From Bacteroidota bacterium (GTDB lineage: Bacteria; Bacteroidota; Bacteroidia; Bacteroidales; B18-G4): 7,308 nucleotides of DNA. Shown in pieces: positions 1 to 6,555 of this stretch. Under the pieces are notes generated by a model that saw nothing but the letters and a program-made list of their open reading frames with translations, did not search any database and was not told the DNA's origin. Where the stretch lies: positions 1-7,308 of the forward strand of contig DAOVZP010000075.1 in assembly GCA_030635045.1 (NCBI GenBank). The letters run 5' to 3'. The translations under genes and the position numbers were made by a program. Every line of letters starts with the position of its first letter. Position 1 is the stretch's first letter.

Positions 1-483
1 AGGGAACCTTTCCGAAAGTTCATTTGCAAAGCGCAGGTCCTTATAGGGTACCGGGTTAAAATACTTCGGGTATTCGTTCGAGTTCAGGTATACCTTGACG
101 GCCCACATCATCAGGTCCTTCAGAAAGAAATCAAACTCTTTTGTCCAATAAACGGTTTTTATGCCGGATGCCCCGGAGGCTTTTTCTTTCGTCAGCTTCT
201 GCCCTTCCCAGATTGCTATCTGTTCACTGGTCTCCTTTACAAACAAAATTTCCCTGAATTCCGTGTTAGGATGCCCGGGGGCAAGCAGCAATATCGTCTC
301 TTCCTGGTCGATCCCACTCAGGTAAAAAAGGTCGGATTGCTGCCTGAACGGAAAGTTTTGGTCACCGTTGCGCGGAAATTCATCATTGGAATGAAAAACA
401 GCCAGGCTCCCGGCCGGAAGCAGTGCTGTAAACCTCTTCCTGTTCGCAGTAAAAAAGCCGGGGTCTATAGGGTCATATCTCAT
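1..483 (-). CDS. pepP: Xaa-Pro aminopeptidase (aminopeptidase P family), N-terminal part, runs off the left edge
   Basis: Reading the minus strand from the ATG at 483-481 gives 161 codons without a stop to the window edge. The protein begins MRYDPIDPGFFTANRKRF and continues with an AVFHSNDEFPRNGD segment and FPFRQQSDLFYLSGI, which is the signature of the aminopeptidase P N-terminal (AMP_N) domain. The family removes N-terminal residues preceding proline and is a cytoplasmic dimetal (usually Mn) peptidase of the creatinase fold. The metal-binding Asp/His/Glu residues sit in the C-terminal catalytic domain, which lies outside the window, so catalytic integrity cannot be judged. The start fits because Bacteroidota homologues begin at the same place, with M-R-Y before the D-P-I-D-like segment. 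No strong Shine-Dalgarno site precedes it. It is divergent from the sdh operon and shares a 159-bp intergenic region with it. The family call is firm; the gene symbol is by family only. Confidence 0.88.
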   Translation of the reverse strand, partial: MRYDPIDPGFFTANRKRFTALLPAGSLAVFHSNDEFPRNGDQNFPFRQQSDLFYLSGIDQEETILLLAPGHPNTEFREILFVKETSEQIAIWEGQKLTKEKASGASGIKTVYWTKEFDFFLKDLMMWAVKVYLNSNEYPKYFNPVPYKDLRFANELSERFP

Positions 484-642
484 AAGATCTGTCTTATTTA
501 AAACCAGTAAAAATTAATAATACTCATGGGTTTACGAGCATTTACAATCATTAAAATCTTAATTTTGTCAGCCAATAAAAATACACTTATTTGGTGTAAG
601 AAATAGCAATTATCATCAAGCTTTTTTGTAAAAACAATAATT
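484..642. promoter_or_regulatory. Divergent intergenic region between pepP and sdhC
   Basis: These 159 bp are strongly A/T-rich compared with the flanking genes and have no open frame worth calling. They must hold the promoters of both divergent transcripts. The plus strand has one exact Bacteroidota -7 match (annotated separately). On the minus strand the best -7-like string is TATTTTTA (plus-strand 576-583), one base off TAnnTTTG, which is weak. I see no convincing hairpin, operator palindrome or riboswitch. Confidence 0.5.
541..567 (+). promoter_or_regulatory. Candidate promoter of the sdhCAB operon
   Basis: TAATTTTG at 560-567 matches the Bacteroidota sigma-A -7 consensus TAnnTTTG exactly. 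A TTTAC at 541-545 could serve as a poor -33 element, at slightly short spacing. Initiation just downstream would leave a leader of roughly 65-70 nt before the sdhC ATG at 643. The motif match is visible in the sequence; its use as a promoter is inferred, and A/T-rich sequence produces such matches by chance. Confidence 0.35.
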
Positions 643-1320
643 ATGGCCAAGTTATTACATTACTCCTCCCTCACCAAGAAGTTCATCATGGCGATTGCAG
701 GCTTGTTTCTGGCGACCTTCCTCATTGTGCACCTGGTGATCAACCTCTTCATCCTGCCATTGACAGGAAACCATGTTGAGATATTTGAGATTGCCGTCCA
801 CTTTATGACCAGCAACCCCCTCATCAAGGTTTTTGAGATAGTACTCTTTGGTGGATTTATCATCCATATCCTCTACGGCCTGATCGTGCAGATCCAGAAC
901 TGGTTGGCCCGGCCGGTGAGGTATAAGAAAGAGGGATATTCCCATACCTCTTTTTTCAGCAAGTATATGATCCACACCGGTATCATCATCCTTATTTTCC
1001 TGGTGATCCACTTCATCAACTTCTATTTCGTAAAGTTGGGACTCACGGAAGCCCCTGAGGGGCCGATGGCGGTTGCCGGTGACCATGACTTCTACCATAT
1101 GGCCGTCAACCTGTTCAGCAACACCTGGTATTCTGTGCTCTACATCGTGATAATCATAATCCTTGGTTTTCACCTGAACCATGCCTTTCAATCGGCCTTT
1201 CAGTCGCTTGGCCTGAACCACAGCAAATACACACCTTTCATCAAGGCCGTGGGAACGATCTATTCCATCGTCATCCCACTCGGATTCATTACCATCCCGG
1301 TATATTTCCTGATCAGTTAA
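643..1320 (+). CDS. sdhC: Succinate dehydrogenase/fumarate reductase cytochrome b subunit (b558 family)
   Basis: This 225-residue protein is the membrane anchor of the succinate:quinone oxidoreductase encoded with the next two genes. It carries electrons between the iron-sulfur subunit and the quinone pool through two b hemes. The N-terminus SSLTKKFIMAIAGLFL followed by IVHLVINLFI is typical of the single-subunit Bacteroidota type. Five hydrophobic helices are visible at about residues 14-38, 62-83, 107-130, 161-182 and 197-223. By position in these helices H30, H75, H123 and H177 (or H180) are the likely axial heme ligands, as in the diheme fumarate reductase family; this assignment is inferred by analogy. 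The ATG at 643 is preceded by A/T-rich sequence without a Shine-Dalgarno site, which is normal for the phylum. It is the first gene of the operon, 32 bp upstream of sdhA. The sequence does not tell whether the complex mainly oxidises succinate or reduces fumarate. Confidence 0.93.
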   Translation: MAKLLHYSSLTKKFIMAIAGLFLATFLIVHLVINLFILPLTGNHVEIFEIAVHFMTSNPLIKVFEIVLFGGFIIHILYGLIVQIQNWLARPVRYKKEGYSHTSFFSKYMIHTGIIILIFLVIHFINFYFVKLGLTEAPEGPMAVAGDHDFYHMAVNLFSNTWYSVLYIVIIIILGFHLNHAFQSAFQSLGLNHSKYTPFIKAVGTIYSIVIPLGFITIPVYFLIS

Positions 1321-1352
1321 CATTGCTTTAAAAAAAAATAACACTATAAGAT

Positions 1353-2189
1353 ATGAAATTAGATTCCAAAATTCCTGAAGGGCCTCTTGCCGAAAAATGG
1401 ACTAATTATAAATCGAATCAGGACCTGGTTAACCCCGCCAACAAAAGAAAGATCGATATCATTGTTGTGGGAACCGGGCTGGCCGGCGCCTCTGCTGCTG
1501 CCAGCCTTGGTGAGCTTGGTTTTAACGTAAAGATATTCTGCATCCAGGACAGCCCGCGCCGCGCACACAGTATTGCTGCGCAGGGTGGGATCAACGCCAC
1601 CAAAAACTATCCCAACGATGGTGACAGCACCTACCGGCTTTTCTATGATACCGTTAAAGGCGGCGATTACAGGGCCCGCGAAGCCAATGTGTACAGGCTG
1701 GCGGAGGTAAGCAGTAACATCATCGACCAGTGCGTGGCACAGGGTGTCCCCTTTGCCCGCGATTATGGTGGCTTGCTGGATAACCGCTCTTTCGGTGGTG
1801 CGCTTGTATCAAGGACTTTTTATGCCAGGGGGCAAACCGGACAGCAGCTTCTGCTTGGTGCCTACGGGGCACTCAGCAAAGAAATTCATAAGGGTTCCGT
1901 GGAGCTTTTCACCCGCAGGGAGATGATGGACCTTGTGGTCATCGACGGAAAAGCCCGGGGTATCATCACCCGCAACCTCATCAATGGAGAACTGGAAAAA
2001 CATTTCGGCCACGCCGTAGTCATCGCCACAGGAGGATACGGCAATGCATTCTTCCTTTCTACCATGGCTATGACCTCTAACGGAAGTGCAGCATGGCAGG
2101 TGTATAAAAAAGGAGCCTTTTTCGGAAATCCCAACTTCACACAGATCCACCCCACCTGTATCCCCGTTCCCGGTGCTCCTCAGACCTAG
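1353..2189 (+). CDS. sdhA: SdhA N-terminal fragment up to the amber codon
   Basis: If TAG terminates, this 278-residue product is what would be made. It contains the FAD-binding fold (GTGLAG at 40-45), the flavin-attachment H72, the [12 protein letters not shown] segment near 154-165 and the first substrate histidine H266. It lacks the catalytic arginine, the second substrate histidine, the second FAD-contacting stretch (GANRLGAS) and the helical domain that docks on SdhB. On family knowledge it should therefore be inactive and probably unstable. The ATG at 1353 follows an A-rich 32-bp gap after sdhC that includes a run of nine A (1330-1338), with no Shine-Dalgarno site. The N-terminal stretch before the FAD fold ([16 protein letters not shown]) is of the usual Bacteroidota kind, so the start is likely right. 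Confidence 0.8.
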   Translation: MKLDSKIPEGPLAEKWTNYKSNQDLVNPANKRKIDIIVVGTGLAGASAAASLGELGFNVKIFCIQDSPRRAHSIAAQGGINATKNYPNDGDSTYRLFYDTVKGGDYRAREANVYRLAEVSSNIIDQCVAQGVPFARDYGGLLDNRSFGGALVSRTFYARGQTGQQLLLGAYGALSKEIHKGSVELFTRREMMDLVVIDGKARGIITRNLINGELEKHFGHAVVIATGGYGNAFFLSTMAMTSNGSAAWQVYKKGAFFGNPNFTQIHPTCIPVPGAPQT

Positions 2190-3290
2190 CTGCCTCTCAG
2201 TGGAGAAAGCCTCCGGAATGAGGTGCGTATCTGGGTACCCAAAAACAAAGAGGATCCCCTAAAGATACATAAAGGCGCGCTCAGGCCGACAGAGATCAAG
2301 GAAGAGGATCGTGATTATTACCTCGAAAGAAGATATCCGGCTTTCGGGAACCTTGTCCCTAGGGATGTAGCCTCCAGGGCAGCCAAAGAACGCTGCGATG
2401 CCGGATTTGGTGTAGGAAACACAGGCCTGGCCGTATACCTCGATTTTGCAGATGCCATCGAACGCCTTGGTAAAAATGTGATAGAAGCCCGCTATGGCAA
2501 CCTTTTCCAGATGTATGAGAAGATCGTAGATGAAGTTCCTTATGATACACCCATGATGATATATCCTGCGATACACTATACCATGGGAGGCATCTGGGTT
2601 GATTATGAACTACAAACCACAATACCGGGGCTTTTTGCCGCCGGCGAAGCCAACTTCTCCGACCACGGTGCCAATAGGCTTGGTGCTTCGGCATTAATGC
2701 AGGGGCTGAGCGATGGATATTTTGTCCTTCCATACACATTACAGAATTACCTCGCCGACCAGATCCAGGTAGCCCGTATCCCAACCGACCACCCGGAGTT
2801 TGAAAAATCTGAAAAGGAAGTTAAGGAACGCCAGGAAAAACTTATGGCCGTGAAGGGAAGCCAGTCTGTCGACACCATCCACAAAAAGCTTGGCCTGATC
2901 ATGTGGGAGAATGTGGGCATGGCCCGTGATAAGGAAGGCCTTGAAAAGGCTATCAGCGAGATCCGCGAACTCAGAAATAGTTTCTGGAAGGATGTACGCA
3001 TTCCCGGCAGGATCGATGAGCTTAATGTTGAACTTGACAAGGCACTGCGTGTTGCCGACTTCCTGGAGCTTGGTGAGTTGATGGCCAAAGATGCTTTAAA
3101 CCGTAATGAATCCTGCGGTGGCCACTTCAGGGAAGAATACCAGACCCCGGAAGGTGAAGCCCTTCGCGATGATGTGAATTATAAATATGTGGCAGCATGG
3201 GAATACCAGGGAGATGACAATGAGCCGATACTTCACAAGGAACCGCTGAACTATGAAAATATAGAAGTGAAACAGCGGAATTATAAATAA
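2190..3290 (+). CDS. sdhA: SdhA C-terminal part downstream of the amber codon
   Basis: This continues the sdhA frame from codon 280 to the TAA at 3288-3290. The first possible start in frame is GTG at 2223, which would give 355 residues, but in the full-length alignment that codon falls inside the conserved ESLRN..RIWVP block and has no ribosome-binding site, so independent translation is doubtful. The segment holds VPRDVASRA with the catalytic arginine R337 (codon 2361-2363), AIHYTMGG with H408, [19 protein letters not shown] (FAD and substrate contacts, R442) and the helical and C-terminal domains ending after [13 protein letters not shown]. Its conservation argues that the gene was functional until recently, or still is. 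It cannot bind FAD covalently by itself because H72 is on the other part. Confidence 0.75.
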   Translation: MPLSGESLRNEVRIWVPKNKEDPLKIHKGALRPTEIKEEDRDYYLERRYPAFGNLVPRDVASRAAKERCDAGFGVGNTGLAVYLDFADAIERLGKNVIEARYGNLFQMYEKIVDEVPYDTPMMIYPAIHYTMGGIWVDYELQTTIPGLFAAGEANFSDHGANRLGASALMQGLSDGYFVLPYTLQNYLADQIQVARIPTDHPEFEKSEKEVKERQEKLMAVKGSQSVDTIHKKLGLIMWENVGMARDKEGLEKAISEIRELRNSFWKDVRIPGRIDELNVELDKALRVADFLELGELMAKDALNRNESCGGHFREEYQTPEGEALRDDVNYKYVAAWEYQGDDNEPILHKEPLNYENIEVKQRNYK

Positions 3291-3320
3291 TCAGGAAGTT
3301 AATACTATAAAATATTCACA

Positions 3321-4079
3321 ATGGACTTAACATTAAAGATCTGGAGACAGGAAAACGCAAAAGCCAGAGGGAAATTCGAGACTTATAAGGTTAAAGGCAT
3401 ACCTGAAGACGCCTCTTTCCTGGAAATGCTTGACATCTTAAATGAAAGTATCGTTGACCGGGTGCAGCTGCCCATTGCTTTCGACCATGATTGCCGTGAA
3501 GGGATCTGCGGCATGTGCAGCCTGTATATCAATGGCCGTCCACATGGACCTGATGAGGGCATTACGGTATGCCAGATGCATATGCGTAATTTCAAAGACG
3601 GATCTACCATCGTCATTGAGCCATGGCGTGCAAGGCCATTTCCTGTTATCAAGGACTTAATGGTCGACCGTACTGCCCTTGACACTATCATTCAGGCCGG
3701 TGGATACGTATCGGTACGTACCGGCGGTGTGCCCGATGCCAACAGCATCCCGATCAAGAAAGAAAGCGCCGACCTGGCCATGGATGCTGCCTCATGTATC
3801 GGCTGTGGAGCATGTGTGGCTACCTGCAAGAATGCTTCAGCGATGTTATTTGTTTCAGCCAAGGTCTCCCAGATGGGACTCCTGCCCCAGGGAAAAATTG
3901 AAGCATCCAGAAGGGTACAAAAAATGGTGAGCAAGATGGATGAACTCGGATTTGGTAACTGTACCAACACCTATGCCTGCGAAGCAGAGTGCCCGAAAGA
4001 GATCAAGGTCACGAATATTGCAAGGATGAACAGGCATTTTTTGGGGGCTAAGCTTGGTGCTCAGAAGATGAGCGGATAA
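3321..4079 (+). CDS. sdhB: Succinate dehydrogenase/fumarate reductase iron-sulfur subunit
   Basis: This 252-residue protein relays electrons between the flavin of SdhA and the hemes of SdhC through three clusters. The ligands are all present: [2Fe-2S] C58, C63, C66 (in CREGICGMC) and C84; [4Fe-4S] C159, C162, C165 (in [11 protein letters not shown]) and C224 (followed by proline); [3Fe-4S] C169, C214 and C220. The N-terminal plant-ferredoxin-like domain covers about residues 1-115 and the bacterial-ferredoxin-like domain about 145-240. The length is normal for Bacteroidota. The ATG at 3321 lies 30 bp after the sdhA stop and is again preceded by A/T-rich sequence. The gene closes the operon. 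Its full integrity makes the stop in its partner sdhA the more surprising. A premature stop in sdhA could lower its expression by polarity, which is inference. Confidence 0.96.
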   Translation: MDLTLKIWRQENAKARGKFETYKVKGIPEDASFLEMLDILNESIVDRVQLPIAFDHDCREGICGMCSLYINGRPHGPDEGITVCQMHMRNFKDGSTIVIEPWRARPFPVIKDLMVDRTALDTIIQAGGYVSVRTGGVPDANSIPIKKESADLAMDAASCIGCGACVATCKNASAMLFVSAKVSQMGLLPQGKIEASRRVQKMVSKMDELGFGNCTNTYACEAECPKEIKVTNIARMNRHFLGAKLGAQKMSG

Positions 4080-4085
4080 GATATA

Positions 4086-4148
4086 TCTGAAATCTGAAAT
4101 CCGAAATCTGAAATCTGAACTTCGAACCTCGCCCTTCTAACTTCAAAC
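4086..4148 (+). repeat. Seven-base tandem repeat array (nine units, TCTGAAA grading to TTCAAAC)
   Basis: Starting seven bases after the sdhB stop, nine heptamers stay in one phase: TCTGAAA, TCTGAAA, TCCGAAA, TCTGAAA, TCTGAAC, TTCGAAC, CTCGCCC, TTCTAAC, TTCAAAC. The first five are nearly identical; the last four are progressively degenerate. Such degenerate heptamer strings are found between genes in several bacteria, and their function is unknown. I see no strong GC-rich hairpin with a T-run here that would make a standard terminator for the sdh operon. Confidence 0.8.
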
Positions 4149-4151
4149 TCT

Positions 4152-4187
4152 AAGTACTCCAAGTATTTCAAGTACTTTAAGTACTTA
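4152..4187 (+). repeat. Nine-base tandem repeat array (four units, AAGTACTNN)
   Basis: Four contiguous nonamers follow the heptamer array: AAGTACTCC, AAGTATTTC, AAGTACTTT and AAGTACTTA. The core AAGTACTT is its own reverse complement, so units can pair with each other; AAGTACT at 4152-4158 can form a 7-bp A/T-rich stem with AGTACTT at 4171-4177. The array ends 16 bp before the holB ATG and overlaps the zone where a -33 element would be expected. Confidence 0.8.
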
Positions 4188-4199
4188 TTCTTATCTTTA
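4166..4199 (+). promoter_or_regulatory. Candidate holB promoter placed directly before the start codon
   Basis: TATCTTTA at 4192-4199 matches the -7 consensus TAnnTTTG except for its last base, and TTTC at 4166-4169 is a poor -33 candidate about 22 bases upstream. The element ends four bases before the ATG at 4204, so a transcript from it would begin at or next to the start codon, giving a leaderless or near-leaderless message. The motif is visible; promoter activity is inferred. Confidence 0.4.
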
Positions 4200-4203
4200 C
4201 CAC

Positions 4204-5361
4204 ATGCAATTCCAGGAGATTATCGGGCAGGAAAAAGTAAAGCAAAAGCTTATTAGCACGGTACTTGACAACCGTGTCAGCCATGCCCAGTTGTTTCTTG
4301 GCCCGGCCGGTTCTGCTAAGCTGGCGCTGGCAATTGCTTATGCGCAGTTTATCAATTGCAACAACAGATCAGAAAGCGATTCTTGCGGAGTATGCCCGTC
4401 TTGTCAGCAATTTGCAAAGCTGGCCCACCCCGACCTGCATTTCTCTTATCCCATAATAATTAGAAAGAGGGGCGACGACCGAAAGACTATCAGCAAGGAT
4501 TATATCAGAGAATGGCGTGAGTATTTGCTTGAAAAGCATTACTTCCCTGAGCTGATCGAGTGGTACACAAAAATGGAGTCGGAGAAAAAACAGGGTGTAA
4601 TCGGTGCTGATGAGTGTAACCAGATCATCAAGACCCTTAGCTATAAGAGTTTTGAAGGCAAATACAAAGTGATGATCATCTGGATGGCAGAGTTGCTCTA
4701 TCATTCCGCTGCTCCCAAGATCCTCAAAATACTTGAAGAACCTCCTGAGAAAACGCTTTTCATACTGGTGGCGGAAAAGCAGGAACAGATCATCAGCACC
4801 ATCCTTTCCCGGACACAGATCGTTAACATCCCTCCCCTGGATGACACTGCCTTATCGAACACCTTATCTGCACAGTTTGGTTATTCCGAAGATCAGATAT
4901 CCGCTGTCGTAAAAAATGCCGGGGGAAATGTTATCAAAGCCGCCAAAATAGTTGAAGAGAGCCTGAGCGGTGATTTCTCGTCTGGCGAATTCAGGGAGTG
5001 GATGCTGCTGTGTTATCAGCGAAAATACAAGAACCTGCATGAGTTCGTAGGCAAGACCTCCCGTAACTCCCGGGCGAAGCAAAAACAACTCCTGCAATAT
5101 GGGCTGAGCCTCTCACGAAACTGCCTTCTCACTGTTTATGGAAGGCAGGAACTGCTGGCTATCAGCGACAAGGAAGAAGAGAAGTTCACTATGAACTTCT
5201 CCAAATTTATCAATGAAAAAAATGCCATGGAATATGCCCGGCTCTTTGAAGAAGCCATTTTGCATATCGACAGGAATGGCAATGCCGCCGTGGTATTTAT
5301 GGACATCTCGCTTAGGGTAGCACATCTGCTTAGTACCGGAATTGCGGAACGTAAACAGTAA
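4204..5361 (+). CDS. holB: DNA polymerase III clamp-loader subunit delta-prime
   Basis: This 385-residue AAA+ protein is the delta-prime type subunit of the clamp loader, which places the beta sliding clamp on DNA. The N-terminus FQEIIGQEKVKQKLI leads to a P-loop-like GPAGSAKLALA (33-43), then a four-cysteine zinc module (C52, C61, C64, C67), then IIWMAELL...KILKILEEPPEKTLFILV, the Walker B/sensor region of this family, and TILSRTQ in place of the SRC motif. The P-loop has lysine K39 but leucine where Ser/Thr should follow, so ATP hydrolysis is unlikely; this fits delta-prime, which in E. coli is the non-hydrolysing stator. The C-terminal part is poorly conserved, as usual. The ATG at 4204 places the FQEIIGQ motif at the very N-terminus, as in homologues. 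It follows the repeat spacer and precedes ricT by about 32 bp. Confidence 0.9.
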   Translation: MQFQEIIGQEKVKQKLISTVLDNRVSHAQLFLGPAGSAKLALAIAYAQFINCNNRSESDSCGVCPSCQQFAKLAHPDLHFSYPIIIRKRGDDRKTISKDYIREWREYLLEKHYFPELIEWYTKMESEKKQGVIGADECNQIIKTLSYKSFEGKYKVMIIWMAELLYHSAAPKILKILEEPPEKTLFILVAEKQEQIISTILSRTQIVNIPPLDDTALSNTLSAQFGYSEDQISAVVKNAGGNVIKAAKIVEESLSGDFSSGEFREWMLLCYQRKYKNLHEFVGKTSRNSRAKQKQLLQYGLSLSRNCLLTVYGRQELLAISDKEEEKFTMNFSKFINEKNAMEYARLFEEAILHIDRNGNAAVVFMDISLRVAHLLSTGIAERKQ

Positions 5362-5374
5362 TTTCATATTTTTG
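5342..5374 (+). promoter_or_regulatory. Candidate ricT promoter
   Basis: TATTTTTG at 5367-5374 is an exact match to the Bacteroidota -7 element TAnnTTTG, with TTG at 5342-5344 at an acceptable -33 distance (22-base spacer). It overlaps the very end of holB. Initiation would be expected near 5378-5382, downstream of the ATG at 5376, which supports the ATG at 5394 as the ricT start. Confidence 0.5.
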
Positions 5375-5384
5375 TATGCTTCAT

Positions 5385-5389
5385 AAGGA
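5385..5389 (+). promoter_or_regulatory. Ribosome-binding site favouring the ricT start at 5394
   Basis: AAGGA lies four bases before the ATG at 5394. Shine-Dalgarno-like sites are uncommon in this window, so its position helps choose this start over the in-frame ATG at 5376, which has no such site. Confidence 0.4.
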
Positions 5390-5393
5390 CAGC

Positions 5394-6500
5394 ATGGATA
5401 AAAAAAACGAAAATATCGTCAATAATAATTTCATAAGCAGAGGTTGTTCTGCTGCACCCCGTATATATGACAAAAATGATAACATATACAGTCACGGGTG
5501 TTGCAAGCTCGACAGCTGTGACTGGTTATCAGATATTCCCCCGGCCGATACAGGCCCGGCTTTTGCAAATGTTGAGATCAGGTTTAAAAACAGCAGGCTT
5601 GAGTTTTTCCACGCCCCTGCCGAGCTTGAACTTGAGATTGGCGACCTTGTAGCCGTTGAAGGCTCACCGGGACATGATATTGGCATCATATCACTGATCG
5701 GGGAGACTGCCAGGTTACAGATGAAGAAGAAAAAGGCAGTTCCTGATTCTGAGGAGATGAAAAAGGTGTACCGCCGGGCCCGGGTATCTGACATCGAGAA
5801 ATGGATCAGCGCAGTAGACAGGGAAGAGCAAGCCAAATTCAAGACCAGGGAACTGGCAGGCAGCCTCAATCTGCAAATGAAGATCAACGACGTTGAATAT
5901 CAGGGCGACAGCACCAAGGCCACTTTTTACTACACTGCAGAAGAGCGTGTCGATTTCAGGGAACTGATCAAATTAATGGCTGAAGAATTCAAAGTCAGAA
6001 TAGAAATGCGCCAGATCGGTGTCAGGCAGGAGGCAAGCCGGCTTGGAGGCATTGGGTCTTGTGGCCGTGAGCTATGCTGCTCAACATGGATGTCGCGTTT
6101 TAAATCCGTCAGCACCAGCTCTGCCCGCATGCAGCAGCTATCACTAAACCCCCAGAAACTTGCCGGGCAATGCGGAAAACTCAAATGCTGCCTGAATTTT
6201 GAAAATGCCATGTATGAGGATGCCCTCAACGAATTCCCCAGCAGCAAGATCATTCTGAAAACCAAAAAGGGAGATGCAATACATCATAAAAACGATGTAT
6301 TTAAAAAGCTGATGTGGTACACCTATGCAGAAGAAAGATCTGACATTATGGCGATCCCAATCGACAAAGTGAAGAGCATTATCAGCAAGAACGAAAAAGG
6401 TGTCCTGCCAGAAAAACTTGAGGACTTTGCCTTTGTAAAAGACAAAAAAGTTGATTTTGAAAACGCCGAGGGCCAGGATGACCTGACCAGGTTTGATTAA
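5394..6500 (+). CDS. ricT: PSP1-domain protein RicT (YaaT-like), regulatory iron-sulfur-containing protein
   Basis: This 368-residue protein (374 if started at 5376) belongs to the PSP1/YaaT family. In Bacillus subtilis RicT works with RicA and RicF as an Fe-S complex that assists RNase Y in mRNA maturation; the role in Bacteroidota is not established. Visible landmarks are CDWLSD (42-47), typical of the Bacteroidota version, VAVEGSPGHDIG (87-97), and the core RQIGVRQEASRLGGIGSCGRELCCS (206-230) followed by LAGQCGKLKCCLNFE (256-270). C223, C228, C229 and C260 are the probable cluster ligands of the family, with C265 and C266 nearby. An N-terminal extension adds C18, C36, C37 and C42. The C-terminal tail after about 345 is acidic and low in conservation. 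The start at 5394 is preferred for its AAGGA site and the promoter position. The gene lies between holB and gldH. Confidence 0.88.
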   Translation: MDKKNENIVNNNFISRGCSAAPRIYDKNDNIYSHGCCKLDSCDWLSDIPPADTGPAFANVEIRFKNSRLEFFHAPAELELEIGDLVAVEGSPGHDIGIISLIGETARLQMKKKKAVPDSEEMKKVYRRARVSDIEKWISAVDREEQAKFKTRELAGSLNLQMKINDVEYQGDSTKATFYYTAEERVDFRELIKLMAEEFKVRIEMRQIGVRQEASRLGGIGSCGRELCCSTWMSRFKSVSTSSARMQQLSLNPQKLAGQCGKLKCCLNFENAMYEDALNEFPSSKIILKTKKGDAIHHKNDVFKKLMWYTYAEERSDIMAIPIDKVKSIISKNEKGVLPEKLEDFAFVKDKKVDFENAEGQDDLTRFD

Positions 6501-6532
6501 ACAAACACAATATTTCATGCATTTTCTCCTTA

Positions 6533-6540
6533 TTTATTTG
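6533..6540 (+). promoter_or_regulatory. Weak candidate -7 element before gldH
   Basis: TTTATTTG differs from TAnnTTTG by one conserved base and lies 15 bp before the chosen gldH ATG. gldH may equally be transcribed by readthrough from ricT, since the gap to the chosen start is 55 bp. Confidence 0.25.
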
Positions 6541-6555
6541 AATTCTTTGATCAAT

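Larger units (their letters stand above)
1353..3290 (+). pseudogene. sdhA: Succinate dehydrogenase/fumarate reductase flavoprotein gene interrupted by one in-frame amber codon
   Basis: The whole interval is one reading frame of 645 sense codons plus the TAG, a normal length for a Bacteroidota SdhA, broken only by TAG at 2187-2189 (codon 279). Counting through the TAG, the parts in order are: dinucleotide-binding GTGLAG (40-45), the covalent-FAD histidine H72 in [11 protein letters not shown], substrate-region H266 in TQIHPTCIP, the amber codon, then ESLRN and RIWVPK, the catalytic arginine R337 in [10 protein letters not shown]408 in AIHYTMGG, R442 in [10 protein letters not shown], and the C-terminal helical domain. 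Homologues read Q-S-K-L-T-L where this reads Q-T-stop-L-P-L, so the TAG replaces a conserved lysine without any length change. AAG to TAG is a single substitution. I call it a pseudogene only formally: sequence error, nonsense mutation and readthrough all remain possible. The rest of the gene shows no decay and the operon is intact. Confidence 0.75.

Noticed and set aside
271..501. 76-codon plus-strand frame at the left side
   Set aside because: It lies opposite the aminopeptidase P reading frame, which has clear family motifs; the small frame has none.
655..1344. Long open frame on the minus strand (229 codons) across sdhC
   Set aside because: It is the antisense shadow of a well-recognised membrane protein gene; its translation is rich in D, E, H and Q, resembles no family I know and lacks any start context.
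1321..1352. Terminator or attenuator in the sdhC-sdhA gap because of its A9 run
   Set aside because: There is no hairpin before it, and the run is A on the coding strand, not T; such A-rich leaders are usual before start codons in this phylum.
2187..2214. Pyrrolysine-type or structured recoding signal after the TAG
   Set aside because: Only a 4-bp stem (GGAG 2202-2205 with CTCC 2211-2214) is visible downstream, which is within chance; SdhA is not a known pyrrolysine protein.
2223..3290. Separate gene starting at GTG 2223, i.e. a naturally split flavoprotein
   Set aside because: The frame is continuous with the upstream part, the GTG lies within the conserved ESLRN-RIWVP block, and no ribosome-binding site precedes it. 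A nonsense codon in one gene is simpler than two cooperating genes.
4080..4150. CRISPR array
   Set aside because: The units are only 7 bp and contiguous, without spacers, and no cas gene is present.
4236..4332. HolB with a broken Walker A motif as a sign of gene decay
   Set aside because: The GPAGSAKL loop lacks Ser/Thr after lysine, but delta-prime subunits often do not hydrolyse ATP, so this is normal for the family.
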